From: Spirochaetales bacterium
Lineage (GTDB): Bacteria > Spirochaetota > Spirochaetia > DSM-27196 > SKKC01
Direction of reading: 5' to 3'
Assembly: GCA_007121695.1 (NCBI GenBank)
Contig: SKKC01000139.1
Coordinates: forward strand, 1 to 11,319
Length of the DNA stretch: 11,319 nt
Shown: positions 1 through 6,119 of the stretch, piece after piece
Position numbering within the stretch: position 1 is the first letter of the stretch
How the letters are laid out: every line of letters begins with the position of its first letter
Position numbers and translations under genes: made by a program
The notes under the pieces: generated by a model
What the model was told of the DNA's origin: nothing
Databases searched by the model: none
The model's input: only the letters and a program-made list of their open reading frames with translations

Positions 1-1
1 G

Positions 2-850
2 AAGCTTGGTCTCGAGTGCCGGGTCTACATGGGCGAGGTCGACATGCGGCGGCAGAAACCGAACGTCTTCTGGATGGAGATGTACGGGGCAGAGGTGGTG
101 CCGGTGACCTCCGGCGCGCGCACGCTCAAGGACGCGGTGAACGAAGCGATGCGTGACTGGTCTGCGAACTTCGCGGACACACACTATCTGCTCGGAAGCG
201 CGCTCGGCCCGAGCCCCTTTCCCGACATGGTCCGGGAGTTTCAGAGCGTCATAGGTACGGAGGTTCGCGCGCAGCTTTCGGAACAGAAGCTCACACCAAC
301 GACACTCGTGACCTGCGTCGGCGGGGGGTCAAATGCCATGGGGTTTTTCTCTCCCTACCTCGACGAAGCGGAGCCCGAACTTATCGGTGTCGAGGCGGGC
401 GGGCGGGGGTCTGCCACCGGCGACCACGCGGCGCGCATGAACGGGCTCGGTACACCCGGCATCGTACAGGGCTACCGCAGCCTCTTTCTGCTCGACGACG
501 ACGGACAGGTGATGCCGACGCACTCGGTGAGCGCCGGGCTCGATTACCCGGGGGTCGGGCCGCAGCTTGCCTACCTCGGTCAGACCGGGCGTGTGCGCTT
601 CGAGCGGGCAACCGACGCCGAAGCGCTCGAGGGCCTGCAGTACTTCGCCCGACGCGAAGGCGTTATATTCGCGCTCGAGAGCGCGCACGCGGGCATGGTC
701 GCGATACGGCGGGCGAAAGAACTTGCGCCGGACGACGTCGTGGTCATTAACATGAGCGGCAGGGGAGACAAGGACCTGTTTATTACCGCCCGGGAGCTCG
801 ACCCCGAACGCTGGAAGGAGTTTCTGACGCGGGAGGCAGAAAGTCTATGA
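2..850 (+). CDS. trpB: Tryptophan synthase beta chain, 3' part (5' end outside the window)
   Basis: TrpB condenses indole with L-serine to give L-tryptophan, using pyridoxal phosphate, in the cytoplasmic alpha2-beta2 tryptophan synthase. The frame is open from base 2 (KLGLECRVYMG...), which matches the family from about residue 119, so roughly 115-120 N-terminal residues lie upstream, including the PLP lysine. About 282 residues are visible. Recognisable blocks are RQKPNVFWM, TLKDAVNEAMRDW, HYLLGSALGPSPFP, the PLP-phosphate loop GGGSNAMG (about bases 316-339), SAGLDYPGVGP, ALESAHA and the C-terminal SGRGDKD. This is the TrpB1 (classical, TrpA-partnered) type. The stop overlaps the trpA start as ATGA, so the two genes are translationally coupled, as is usual for this pair. 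The first ATG at base 29 is internal and is not the start. The identification is certain; only the left boundary is missing. Confidence 0.97.
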   Translation, partial: KLGLECRVYMGEVDMRRQKPNVFWMEMYGAEVVPVTSGARTLKDAVNEAMRDWSANFADTHYLLGSALGPSPFPDMVREFQSVIGTEVRAQLSEQKLTPTTLVTCVGGGSNAMGFFSPYLDEAEPELIGVEAGGRGSATGDHAARMNGLGTPGIVQGYRSLFLLDDDGQVMPTHSVSAGLDYPGVGPQLAYLGQTGRVRFERATDAEALEGLQYFARREGVIFALESAHAGMVAIRRAKELAPDDVVVINMSGRGDKDLFITARELDPERWKEFLTREAESL

Positions 851-1608
851 GTGCAGACACGAACATAATGGCCCACGTTATTCCGTGGTTTCCCGATCGC
901 GCGCAGAGCATGGAGGCGGTGCGTGCGCTCGTAGACGCTGGCGTTGCCTACCTCGAGGTTCAGTTTCCCTTCTCCGATCCGACCGCAGACGGTCCTGCGA
1001 TTCAGGCTGCCTGCAGCGATGCGCTTCACGCCGGGTTCACCGTCGCCGAGGGCTTTGCGTTCCTCGACGAGATCCGGCAGTTCACCGACGTGCCGGTCTT
1101 TCTTATGAGCTACGCGAGCCTGATCTACCGCCCCGGGGTGGCGGCCTTCGTGGCACGCGCGAAGGCTCACGGGGTGGCCGGGCTCATTGTTCCGGACCTT
1201 CCGCCGGACTACGACGAGGGGCTGTACGACGCGTGCCGCGAAGCAGGCATCGCCTGCGTACCGGTGCTTGTCGCGACCTCCGCCGACACGCGGGTGGAAC
1301 TCGCGCTGTCGAAAACGCCCGAGTATACCTACGTGGCGCTCAGGACCGGGACAACCGGCAGCCGCACCGAACTTGGCGCGCTGAACATGGGTTTCCTCAA
1401 AAAACTCGCAGCTTCCGGGACAAAGATCTTTGCGGGCTTCGGAATACAGGACCGCGAGCAGGTTCAGGCCCTCGCACCGCACTGCGAGGCGGTGGTTGTC
1501 GGGAGCGCCTTCGTGCGAACGATCGCCGGGGCGGCAGGGGCGGACGTATACGCGGCGGTAAAGGCGCGGGCCGAAGCGCTTCTGGCTTCGAATTCGGACT
1601 CTGCTTGA
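847..1608 (+). CDS. trpA: Tryptophan synthase alpha chain
   Basis: TrpA cleaves indole-3-glycerol phosphate to indole and glyceraldehyde 3-phosphate and passes indole to TrpB through the inter-subunit tunnel. The protein has 253 residues, slightly shorter than the usual 260-270, and is a complete TIM barrel. The catalytic acids are visible: Glu37 in LEVQFPFSDP and Asp48 in TADGP, equivalent to Salmonella Glu49 and Asp60. Other family blocks are GLIVPDLP, the loop-6 segment RTGTTGSRTEL, the phosphate-binding GFGI and VVGSAFV. The ATG overlaps the trpB stop, and a GGGAGG sequence at 831-836 lies 10 nt upstream, so coupling and direct initiation both look possible. In the family motif ELGVPFSDP the Gly-Val pair is Gln-Phe here, a lineage variant that keeps the catalytic residues. 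No further trp gene follows, so this is the end of the trp operon, although read-through into trxA is possible. Confidence 0.97.
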   Translation: MSADTNIMAHVIPWFPDRAQSMEAVRALVDAGVAYLEVQFPFSDPTADGPAIQAACSDALHAGFTVAEGFAFLDEIRQFTDVPVFLMSYASLIYRPGVAAFVARAKAHGVAGLIVPDLPPDYDEGLYDACREAGIACVPVLVATSADTRVELALSKTPEYTYVALRTGTTGSRTELGALNMGFLKKLAASGTKIFAGFGIQDREQVQALAPHCEAVVVGSAFVRTIAGAAGADVYAAVKARAEALLASNSDSA

Positions 1609-1637
1609 TTGAAGGACAGGCTGCAAAGCGGTACAAT
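1609..1637 (+). promoter_or_regulatory. Candidate sigma-70 promoter for trxA
   Basis: A TTGAAG hexamer (1609-1614, 4 of 6 to TTGACA) and a TACAAT hexamer (1632-1637, 5 of 6 to TATAAT) are separated by exactly 17 nt in the trpA-trxA gap, immediately after the trpA stop. The predicted transcription start at 1643-1645 is only 2-4 nt before the trxA ATG at 1647. The surrounding AT-rich bases stand out against the GC-rich background. The promoter is inferred from sequence only. Confidence 0.5.
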
Positions 1638-1646
1638 AAAATTATT

Positions 1647-1964
1647 ATGGAAGTAGCAGTAACCAAAGACAATTTTGAAGACGAAGTAACCAACTCCGAC
1701 GTTCCCGTCCTCCTGGATTTCTGGGCCGACTGGTGCATGCCCTGCAAAATGGTCGCACCGGTGCTCGAAGAGCTCGCCGGTGAGTACGAGGGCAAGATAA
1801 AGATCGGCAAGGTCGACGTCGACTCCCAGCAGGAGCTCGCGAGCAAGTACAACATTGTAAGCATCCCGACCCTGCTTCTCATGAAAGACGGCGACGTGGT
1901 CAAGCAGCAGGTCGGCGCGGTTCCCAAACCGCAGATCGAGGACATGATCAAGGCCGCCCTGTAA
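1647..1964 (+). CDS. trxA: Thioredoxin with CMPC active site
   Basis: Thioredoxin is a small cytoplasmic dithiol-disulfide oxidoreductase that reduces protein disulfides and is recycled by thioredoxin reductase. The 105-residue length is standard for a single thioredoxin fold. Visible features are LLDFWADWC, the redox pair Cys30-Met-Pro-Cys33, the buried Asp24, the cis-proline in SIPT (Pro74) and the C-terminal GAVPKPQIEDMI helix. The active site is WCMPC instead of the canonical WCGPC. The Gly-to-Met change in the CxxC dipeptide is expected to shift the redox potential, but the fold is otherwise ordinary and there is no signal peptide, so it should act in the cytoplasm. The ATG is set by the start of family homology. 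No Shine-Dalgarno sequence lies in front of it, and the sequence just upstream is AATAAAATTATT. The gene is 38 nt after trpA and has its own promoter candidate. It faces the next gene tail to tail with only 2 nt between the stops. Confidence 0.96.
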   Translation: MEVAVTKDNFEDEVTNSDVPVLLDFWADWCMPCKMVAPVLEELAGEYEGKIKIGKVDVDSQQELASKYNIVSIPTLLLMKDGDVVKQQVGAVPKPQIEDMIKAAL

Positions 1965-1973
1965 GCTCAGGGC
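1956..1973. terminator. Hairpin over the trxA/lipoprotein convergent stops (possible bidirectional terminator)
   Basis: GCCCTG (1956-1961) pairs perfectly with CAGGGC (1968-1973). The 6-nt loop TAAGCT holds the whole trxA stop codon and the last base of the opposing stop. No U-tract follows on either strand, so this is not a classical Rho-independent terminator. It is listed as a terminator candidate because it is the only structure at the junction of two converging genes. Confidence 0.35.
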
Positions 1974-3064
1974 ATGTGCACGTCGGTCGTATTTTCTTCT
2001 CCCCAGCTCGACCCTCGCGTCGGTGCGGTATGCCAGTCCGACGCGGAACGGGTATTTGCCGCCCCCGGGCTCCGGTTCATGCTCCGCGTAGCCGTTGAGT
2101 AATCGATCCATATCAGATCTTCGGGTCTCGGGCTCAGCCCCTCGATAACCCACGCACCAGCATCGACCAGTTCTTCGACCCAGCGTTCCATGCGTAAACT
2201 GCCGAACCCGCGGTAGCGTTCATCGCTCGCCGATGTGCGGTTGGTCCACGCCACGGCGTCTATCGGGGGGCCTGCCGGGTGCTCCCAGATCGCGAGAACG
2301 CCGTTGTTGCTCGGAAGCCCCGACGCCCCGGGAATCCAGACGTCGCGCGCGTGATCCTGCGCGTTCAGGCCTCCGGAGAGCGCGAGATCGTCTCCGAACT
2401 CCGATATTTCGTGTTCGGCGCCCTCGGGGCGGAAGTGCAGAAGCAGGTAGTCCCCGGTGCGTACGTCTACCGAGGGAAAGATAAGGCGCTCACTGTATTC
2501 CCGTTGCGTGCCGGTGGTTACCGTCACCCCTCCAAGGTTTCCGTCGGAGAGTACCAGGAGTTCCGCCATTTCGGGGTGGTTCGCGCTGCGTCGCGTCGTG
2601 AACTCGTTAATCTGAAGCTGCGGAACTCGATCGTTGTACCCGTAGGCAAAGGCAACCAGCTGCAGGCTGTTGCCGCGCGAGTCCTCGACTGCCGCTCCCA
2701 CCGAGTAGCGGATGCCGGGGCGGGTCGGGCGGTCGAAGGCGAGCACCACCCGTTCTCCGCCGTCATCGCCAATGCGGACAGCGGGACCGAGTGTATCATC
2801 ATCATCCTGCATGGTCTGAATAAGGCCGGTCTCGTCGAACTGTTCGACCACCAGGGAATCCGGAACGACGGTCACGTCCTTGTCGAAGGTCAGGACGAGG
2901 TTCTCCGGTGATTCCATGGACACGGAAAACAGGCGCGGCGGCCACACGTCGGCATCGAGGTCGGGTCTCAGGTCGCGCGGGGGGGCGCACGCCGCGAGCC
3001 CGAGCGCGAGGACGCAGGCGAACGGCAGGGCGCGTTGCCGGAATACTGAAATCTGTGGCATCAT
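1967..3064 (-). CDS. Exported lipoprotein with SbsA-like Ig (Big_5) and lamin-tail-like domains
   Basis: This is a surface or periplasmic lipoprotein of unknown role, 365 residues. The N-terminus is a lipoprotein signal: basic FRQR, a hydrophobic run, and lipobox LAAC with Cys26 as the predicted lipidated residue. Residues about 41-143 look like an SbsA/Big_5 Ig-like domain: an LTFDKDV strand, then YSVGAAVEDSRGNSL near the end, the typical 'D..GN.L' signature. Residues about 148-345 resemble a lamin-tail domain: INEF, AELLVLSDGNLGGVTV, a YLLLHF strand, NNGVLAIW, IDAVAW, and an SPGAAN tail near the C-terminus. The reading frame extends upstream to 3190, but the ATG at 3062-3064 is chosen because it begins the signal peptide and has a strong AAGGAGA 8 nt before it. 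The gene diverges from the Crp-like gene across 80 bp and converges on trxA with a 2-nt gap. The domain assignments rest on motif reading and were not tested by a profile search. Confidence 0.85.
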   Translation of the reverse strand: MMPQISVFRQRALPFACVLALGLAACAPPRDLRPDLDADVWPPRLFSVSMESPENLVLTFDKDVTVVPDSLVVEQFDETGLIQTMQDDDDTLGPAVRIGDDGGERVVLAFDRPTRPGIRYSVGAAVEDSRGNSLQLVAFAYGYNDRVPQLQINEFTTRRSANHPEMAELLVLSDGNLGGVTVTTGTQREYSERLIFPSVDVRTGDYLLLHFRPEGAEHEISEFGDDLALSGGLNAQDHARDVWIPGASGLPSNNGVLAIWEHPAGPPIDAVAWTNRTSASDERYRGFGSLRMERWVEELVDAGAWVIEGLSPRPEDLIWIDYSTATRSMNRSPGAANTRSASDWHTAPTRGSSWGEENTTDVHMP

Positions 3065-3072
3065 ACCGATGG

Positions 3073-3079
3073 TCTCCTT
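3073..3079 (-). promoter_or_regulatory. Ribosome binding site that fixes the lipoprotein start
   Basis: Read on the minus strand this is AAGGAGA, 8 nt before the ATG at 3064. It is one of the strongest Shine-Dalgarno matches in the window. It settles the start in favour of the signal-peptide methionine and against the upstream in-frame ATG at 3190, which would place 42 non-signal residues in front. Confidence 0.8.
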
Positions 3080-3093
3080 GTACTGAGTAGTAC
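3080..3093. promoter_or_regulatory. Inverted repeat in the divergent lipoprotein/Crp-like region (possible operator)
   Basis: GTACT (3080-3084) and AGTAC (3089-3093) form perfect 5-bp arms around GAGT. The site abuts the ribosome binding site of the lipoprotein gene and lies just upstream of a CATAAT hexamer (3097-3102, 5 of 6 to the -10 consensus, plus strand) that could serve the Crp-like gene. No convincing -35 was found. It does not match the classical CRP site, so autoregulation by the adjacent Crp-like protein is only a guess. Confidence 0.3.
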
Positions 3094-3144
3094 GGCCATA
3101 ATCCTGTTTCTGATTGAACCATATGCACGCGGGAGCGCCTGACC

Positions 3145-3762
3145 ATGGCTGGGACATCGCTTTTTGAACAGTATGGACAACGATTTGCACCCGGCGAGCC
3201 CATCTTTGACGAGGGCGAGAACGGCACGCTCATGTTCATCGTGGTGTCGGGCACCGTCAGCATCACGAAACGCATCAGCGGCAGGCAGGTAGAGCTCGCA
3301 CAGCTCGAGCGAGGGGAGTTCTTCGGCGAAATGGCGATAGTCAGCTGGGTCAAACGAACCGCGAGCGCACGCGCGGTCGACGACGTGGAACTGCTCGCGT
3401 TCGACCGGCAGGGCTTTCTCGGGCTTATCTCCAAGAACAGTCGTATCGCCATGAATGTCATAGACAAGCTGTGTCGGCGGCTGCAGGGCGCCAACGATCG
3501 CATAGACACCATGGTAAACGCCAACTTCAAGCGAATGATTGCCCTGAATCTCTACGTCAGGGCGCTTGAACGGCCCGACGAGACTGCCATGCCGCGAGAG
3601 CAACTTGTTGCCGAGGTGTCCGGAAACCTCGGTATAGACCGTGATAGTGTCGATACTGTACTGAAGCAGTTTGGTGCCGCCGGCATTCTTCGGGAAGACG
3701 AAGACACCGTTTCCCTGGACGATCGGGCTGCGCTCCGCGCCGAAGCGGGCGTCGGTACCTGA
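3145..3762 (+). CDS. Crp/Fnr-family cyclic-nucleotide-binding protein
   Basis: This is a 205-residue protein with an N-terminal cyclic-nucleotide-binding domain (about residues 5-118) and a C-terminal winged-helix region (about 148-195). The phosphate-binding cassette is well preserved: GEFFGEMAIV with Gly61 and Glu62, then KRTAS with Arg71 and Thr72. The key Glu and Arg that hold the ribose and phosphate in CRP-type domains are present, so it probably binds a cyclic nucleotide. A dimerisation helix (IDKLCRRLQGANDRI) follows. The helix-turn-helix candidate (EQLVAEVSGNLGIDRDSVDT) is looser than in E. coli CRP, so DNA binding is likely but not secure. The ATG is preceded by GGGAG with a 9-nt spacing. 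The gene lies 24 nt upstream of glmS on the same strand, so the two are probably co-transcribed, which links the regulator to amino-sugar synthesis by position only. No Fnr-type iron-sulfur cysteines are present. Confidence 0.88.
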   Translation: MAGTSLFEQYGQRFAPGEPIFDEGENGTLMFIVVSGTVSITKRISGRQVELAQLERGEFFGEMAIVSWVKRTASARAVDDVELLAFDRQGFLGLISKNSRIAMNVIDKLCRRLQGANDRIDTMVNANFKRMIALNLYVRALERPDETAMPREQLVAEVSGNLGIDRDSVDTVLKQFGAAGILREDEDTVSLDDRAALRAEAGVGT

Positions 3763-3773
3763 TACAGCATACG

Positions 3774-3780
3774 CAGGAGT
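3774..3780 (+). promoter_or_regulatory. Ribosome binding site of glmS
   Basis: CAGGAGT sits 6 nt before the glmS ATG in the 24-nt gap after the Crp-like gene. It fixes the start at the Met-Cys-Gly-Ile-Ile end that the enzyme requires. The gap is far too short to contain a glmS ribozyme. Confidence 0.75.
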
Positions 3781-3786
3781 TCGGAT

Positions 3787-5613
3787 ATGTGTGGAATAAT
3801 TGGATACTGTGGGCCGAAGGTTGCCGCTCCCATTCTTATCGAAGGTCTGAAGCGGCTCGAGTACCGCGGCTACGATTCGGCTGGTATCAGCGTGCTCGGG
3901 CCGGATGGCCGGCACACGGTCGTCAAGAAAAAGGGGAAGATTCTTGATCTTCGCAAAGCCGTACCGCCGGAGCTGCCCGGAGGATCGGGCATTGGCCACA
4001 CCCGCTGGGCGACGCACGGCGAGGTGTCTGATACCAACGCACACCCGCATTCGAGCGCTTCGGGGGCGGTGTCCATTGTTCACAACGGCATTATCGAAAA
4101 CTACACAGCGCTGAAGCAGCGGCTTGAAGAAAAAGGGTACCGCTTTATATCGGAAACCGACAGCGAAGTAATCGCGCATCTGCTGGCAGACCTGTACGAC
4201 GGGGACCTCGAACGCTCCGTGAAACAGGCTGTCGCCCTGCTGAAAGGCACCTACGGCATTCTTGCGATGCATGTCGATGAACCAGGCGTCATTGTCGGCG
4301 CGCGCAACGGCTCTCCGCTGGTTGTGGGGGTTGGCGACGGCGAAATGCTTCTTGCAAGCGATGTCACCGCGCTCGTTGAACACACCAAGCAGGTGCTTTA
4401 CGTCGAAGACGGGGAAGTCGTTCGCATTACCGCAGACGGCCATCGCACGACCGATCTGCGCGATCGTCCTATTGCGCGGGAGTTGCAGGTAATCGGCTGG
4501 GAGATCGAAGAGATAGAAAAAAACGGCTTCGATCACTACATGCAGAAAGAGATATTCGAGCAGCCGGAAAGCATTCTGCGCGCCATACAGGGACGCCTCG
4601 AGCCGGAGAATGCGACCGCCCACCTCGGAGGGCTCAATATGAGCAGTCGCGAGCTGCTCGATATCGAGCGGGTAAAAGTAATCGCGGCCGGAACAAGCTA
4701 CCACGCAGGGCTCGTTGCTGCGTACGCGCTTGAAAGTATCGCGCGGGTGCCGGCCACAAGCGAACTCGCGAGCGAGCTTCGCTACCGGAATCCCATAGTC
4801 GAGCGGAACAACGTGTATTTCGCGGTCAGTCAGAGCGGAGAAACGGCAGATACCCTGTACGCCATGCGGGAGCTGCAGCGCAAGGGGGCCCGTGTTCTCG
4901 GAATCTGCAATGTCGTCGGGTCGACCATCCCGCGGGAGAGTGACGGGGGGGTGTATATTCACTCCGGGCCCGAAATTGCGGTTGCCTCCACGAAGGCGTT
5001 CACGAGCCAGCTGAGTGCGCTGTATCTCTTTACGCTGCTGCTTGCGCGCATGCGCCACATGAGCTTTGAGGCAGGGCTGCGGTTCATGCGCGACATGGAG
5101 CGGATTCCCGATCTTGTACAGGAGGTCCTGACCCGGACGGAACGCGTGCAGGATCTCGCCAGGAAATACGCCCACGCGAAGAACTTTCTCTTCCTCGGAC
5201 GCGGCATCAACTACCCTGTGGCGCTCGAGGGTGCTCTGAAACTGAAGGAAATAAGCTACATACACGCGGAGGGCTACAGCGCGGCGGAGATCAAGCACGG
5301 TCCCATTGCGCTCATTAACGAAGAAACGCCGAGCCTGTTCATTGTTCCCGACGACGGCCTGCGCGACAAAGTCATTTCGAACATGAAGGAAGTGAAGGCG
5401 AGGAACGGCAAGGTGATCGCCCTCGGGGTCGACGGAGACAACGAGCTTGCAGACATTGCCGACGACGTCATGTTTGTTCCGAAGACGAACGAGCTTCTCT
5501 ACCCGTATCTGACGGTCGTGCCGCTGCAGCTCTTTGCCTACTACACGGCGCTCGAACTCGGACGAAATGTTGATCAGCCGAGAAACCTCGCGAAAAGCGT
5601 CACCGTCGAGTAA
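3787..5613 (+). CDS. glmS: Glutamine--fructose-6-phosphate aminotransferase (isomerizing)
   Basis: GlmS makes glucosamine 6-phosphate from fructose 6-phosphate and glutamine, the first committed step to UDP-GlcNAc for peptidoglycan and other envelope sugars, in the cytoplasm. The 608 residues match the usual length. The N-terminal class-II glutaminase domain starts at the nucleophile Cys2 (MCGIIGY) and shows GYDSAGI, TRWATHG, NAHPH, VHNGIIENY and NGSPLVVG. Two SIS domains follow. The first contains AAGTSYHAG, SQSGETADTL and STKAFTSQL. The second contains GRGINYPVALEGALKLKEISYIHAEGY (about bases 5200-5278) and AAEIKHGPIAL. The protein ends in the expected DQPRNLAKSVTVE. All functional blocks are intact. 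The gene follows the Crp-like gene by 24 nt, and its last 47 bases overlap the likely start of the next gene, so a three- or four-gene transcript is plausible. Confidence 0.99.
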   Translation: MCGIIGYCGPKVAAPILIEGLKRLEYRGYDSAGISVLGPDGRHTVVKKKGKILDLRKAVPPELPGGSGIGHTRWATHGEVSDTNAHPHSSASGAVSIVHNGIIENYTALKQRLEEKGYRFISETDSEVIAHLLADLYDGDLERSVKQAVALLKGTYGILAMHVDEPGVIVGARNGSPLVVGVGDGEMLLASDVTALVEHTKQVLYVEDGEVVRITADGHRTTDLRDRPIARELQVIGWEIEEIEKNGFDHYMQKEIFEQPESILRAIQGRLEPENATAHLGGLNMSSRELLDIERVKVIAAGTSYHAGLVAAYALESIARVPATSELASELRYRNPIVERNNVYFAVSQSGETADTLYAMRELQRKGARVLGICNVVGSTIPRESDGGVYIHSGPEIAVASTKAFTSQLSALYLFTLLLARMRHMSFEAGLRFMRDMERIPDLVQEVLTRTERVQDLARKYAHAKNFLFLGRGINYPVALEGALKLKEISYIHAEGYSAAEIKHGPIALINEETPSLFIVPDDGLRDKVISNMKEVKARNGKVIALGVDGDNELADIADDVMFVPKTNELLYPYLTVVPLQLFAYYTALELGRNVDQPRNLAKSVTVE

Positions 5614-6052
5614 GCCACGGCGCCTCTGCGCGGCGCTGCTGCTTCTGTGCGTCGCGGTGCAGCCCGTTGCCGCGGCGACGGGCGTGCTTGTGGATTCTCC
5701 CCGCCGCGTTGTCGGTATCGAGCTGTTTCCGGCCGTGGTCGTGCCCTACCATCGCGGTCGGTACCGGATCAACGGGGTCGATCTGGTGGTCTACTACACG
5801 GCCGCCGATCTGCCGGTTCCCGCTGACGCTCCGGTTGTGCAGTGCGGGGTCCGAACGCTACGGGTGATCCCCGATCCGCTGTTGCAGGTGCGCGTTCTTG
5901 TGCACGACGGAGAAACCATCATTTTTGCCTGGGACACAGACGAGTCTGTGGATCTGTGCGACATTCTGCCTGGCTTTTTGAGTGATTTCGACTTTTTCCG
6001 CGAGGCGGTGCCGGAGGATCGGGGGGCGTGGCTTCCGGCGGCTCTCGAGTAA
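5567..6052 (+). CDS. Exported protein of unknown function
   Basis: I do not recognise this 161-residue protein. It starts with a probable Sec signal peptide: a long basic n-region (MLISRETSRKASPSSKPRR), a leucine-rich core (LCAALLLLCVAVQPV) and an AAA cleavage region near residue 39, so the mature part of about 122 residues should be periplasmic or secreted. The mature chain is rich in beta-prone segments (VVGIELFPAVVVPY, NGVDLVVYY, LQVRVLVHDGETIIFAW) with two cysteines that could form a disulfide. ATG 5567 is chosen because it is the last ATG before the hydrophobic core. An earlier in-frame ATG at 5534 would add 11 residues. The start lies 47 nt inside glmS in another frame with only a weak Shine-Dalgarno, so translation may depend on coupling. 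A TTG at 5570 is an alternative start. The vWA gene follows after 67 nt. Confidence 0.7.
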   Translation: MLISRETSRKASPSSKPRRLCAALLLLCVAVQPVAAATGVLVDSPRRVVGIELFPAVVVPYHRGRYRINGVDLVVYYTAADLPVPADAPVVQCGVRTLRVIPDPLLQVRVLVHDGETIIFAWDTDESVDLCDILPGFLSDFDFFREAVPEDRGAWLPAALE

Positions 6053-6062
6053 TCCATCACCA

Positions 6063-6077
6063 GACTGGCGAACAGTC
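6063..6077 (+). other. Small hairpin in the 67-nt gap before the vWA gene
   Basis: GACTG (6063-6067) and CAGTC (6073-6077) pair around a GCGAA loop, starting 11 nt after the upstream stop. It is followed by GGAAAAG and has no U-tract. It may be a processing or stability element between the two exported-protein genes, or chance. Confidence 0.25.
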
Positions 6078-6119
6078 GGAAAAGTAACGAATGCCGCCAA
6101 ATTCGCCGAAAATCTATAC

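Noticed and set aside
580..1626. 348-residue minus-strand open frame over trpB and trpA
   Set aside because: It overlaps the conserved trp genes and has no recognisable motif.
3065..3190. Upstream extension of the lipoprotein to ATG 3190
   Set aside because: It would put 42 residues before a clear signal peptide and overlap the divergent gene; the ATG at 3064 has a strong ribosome binding site.
3763..3786. glmS ribozyme or riboswitch before glmS
   Set aside because: Only 24 nt separate the stop of the upstream gene from the start; far too short, and the space is filled by the ribosome binding site.
3061..5298. 745-residue open frame on the minus strand, antisense to the Crp-like gene and glmS
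   Set aside because: It lies antisense to two strongly conserved coding genes, has low-complexity composition typical of a GC-rich shadow frame, and shows no domain I recognise.
5982..6119. Upstream extension of the vWA gene to 5982
   Set aside because: The extension is arginine-rich shadow sequence overlapping the previous gene, and the signal peptide begins at 6120.
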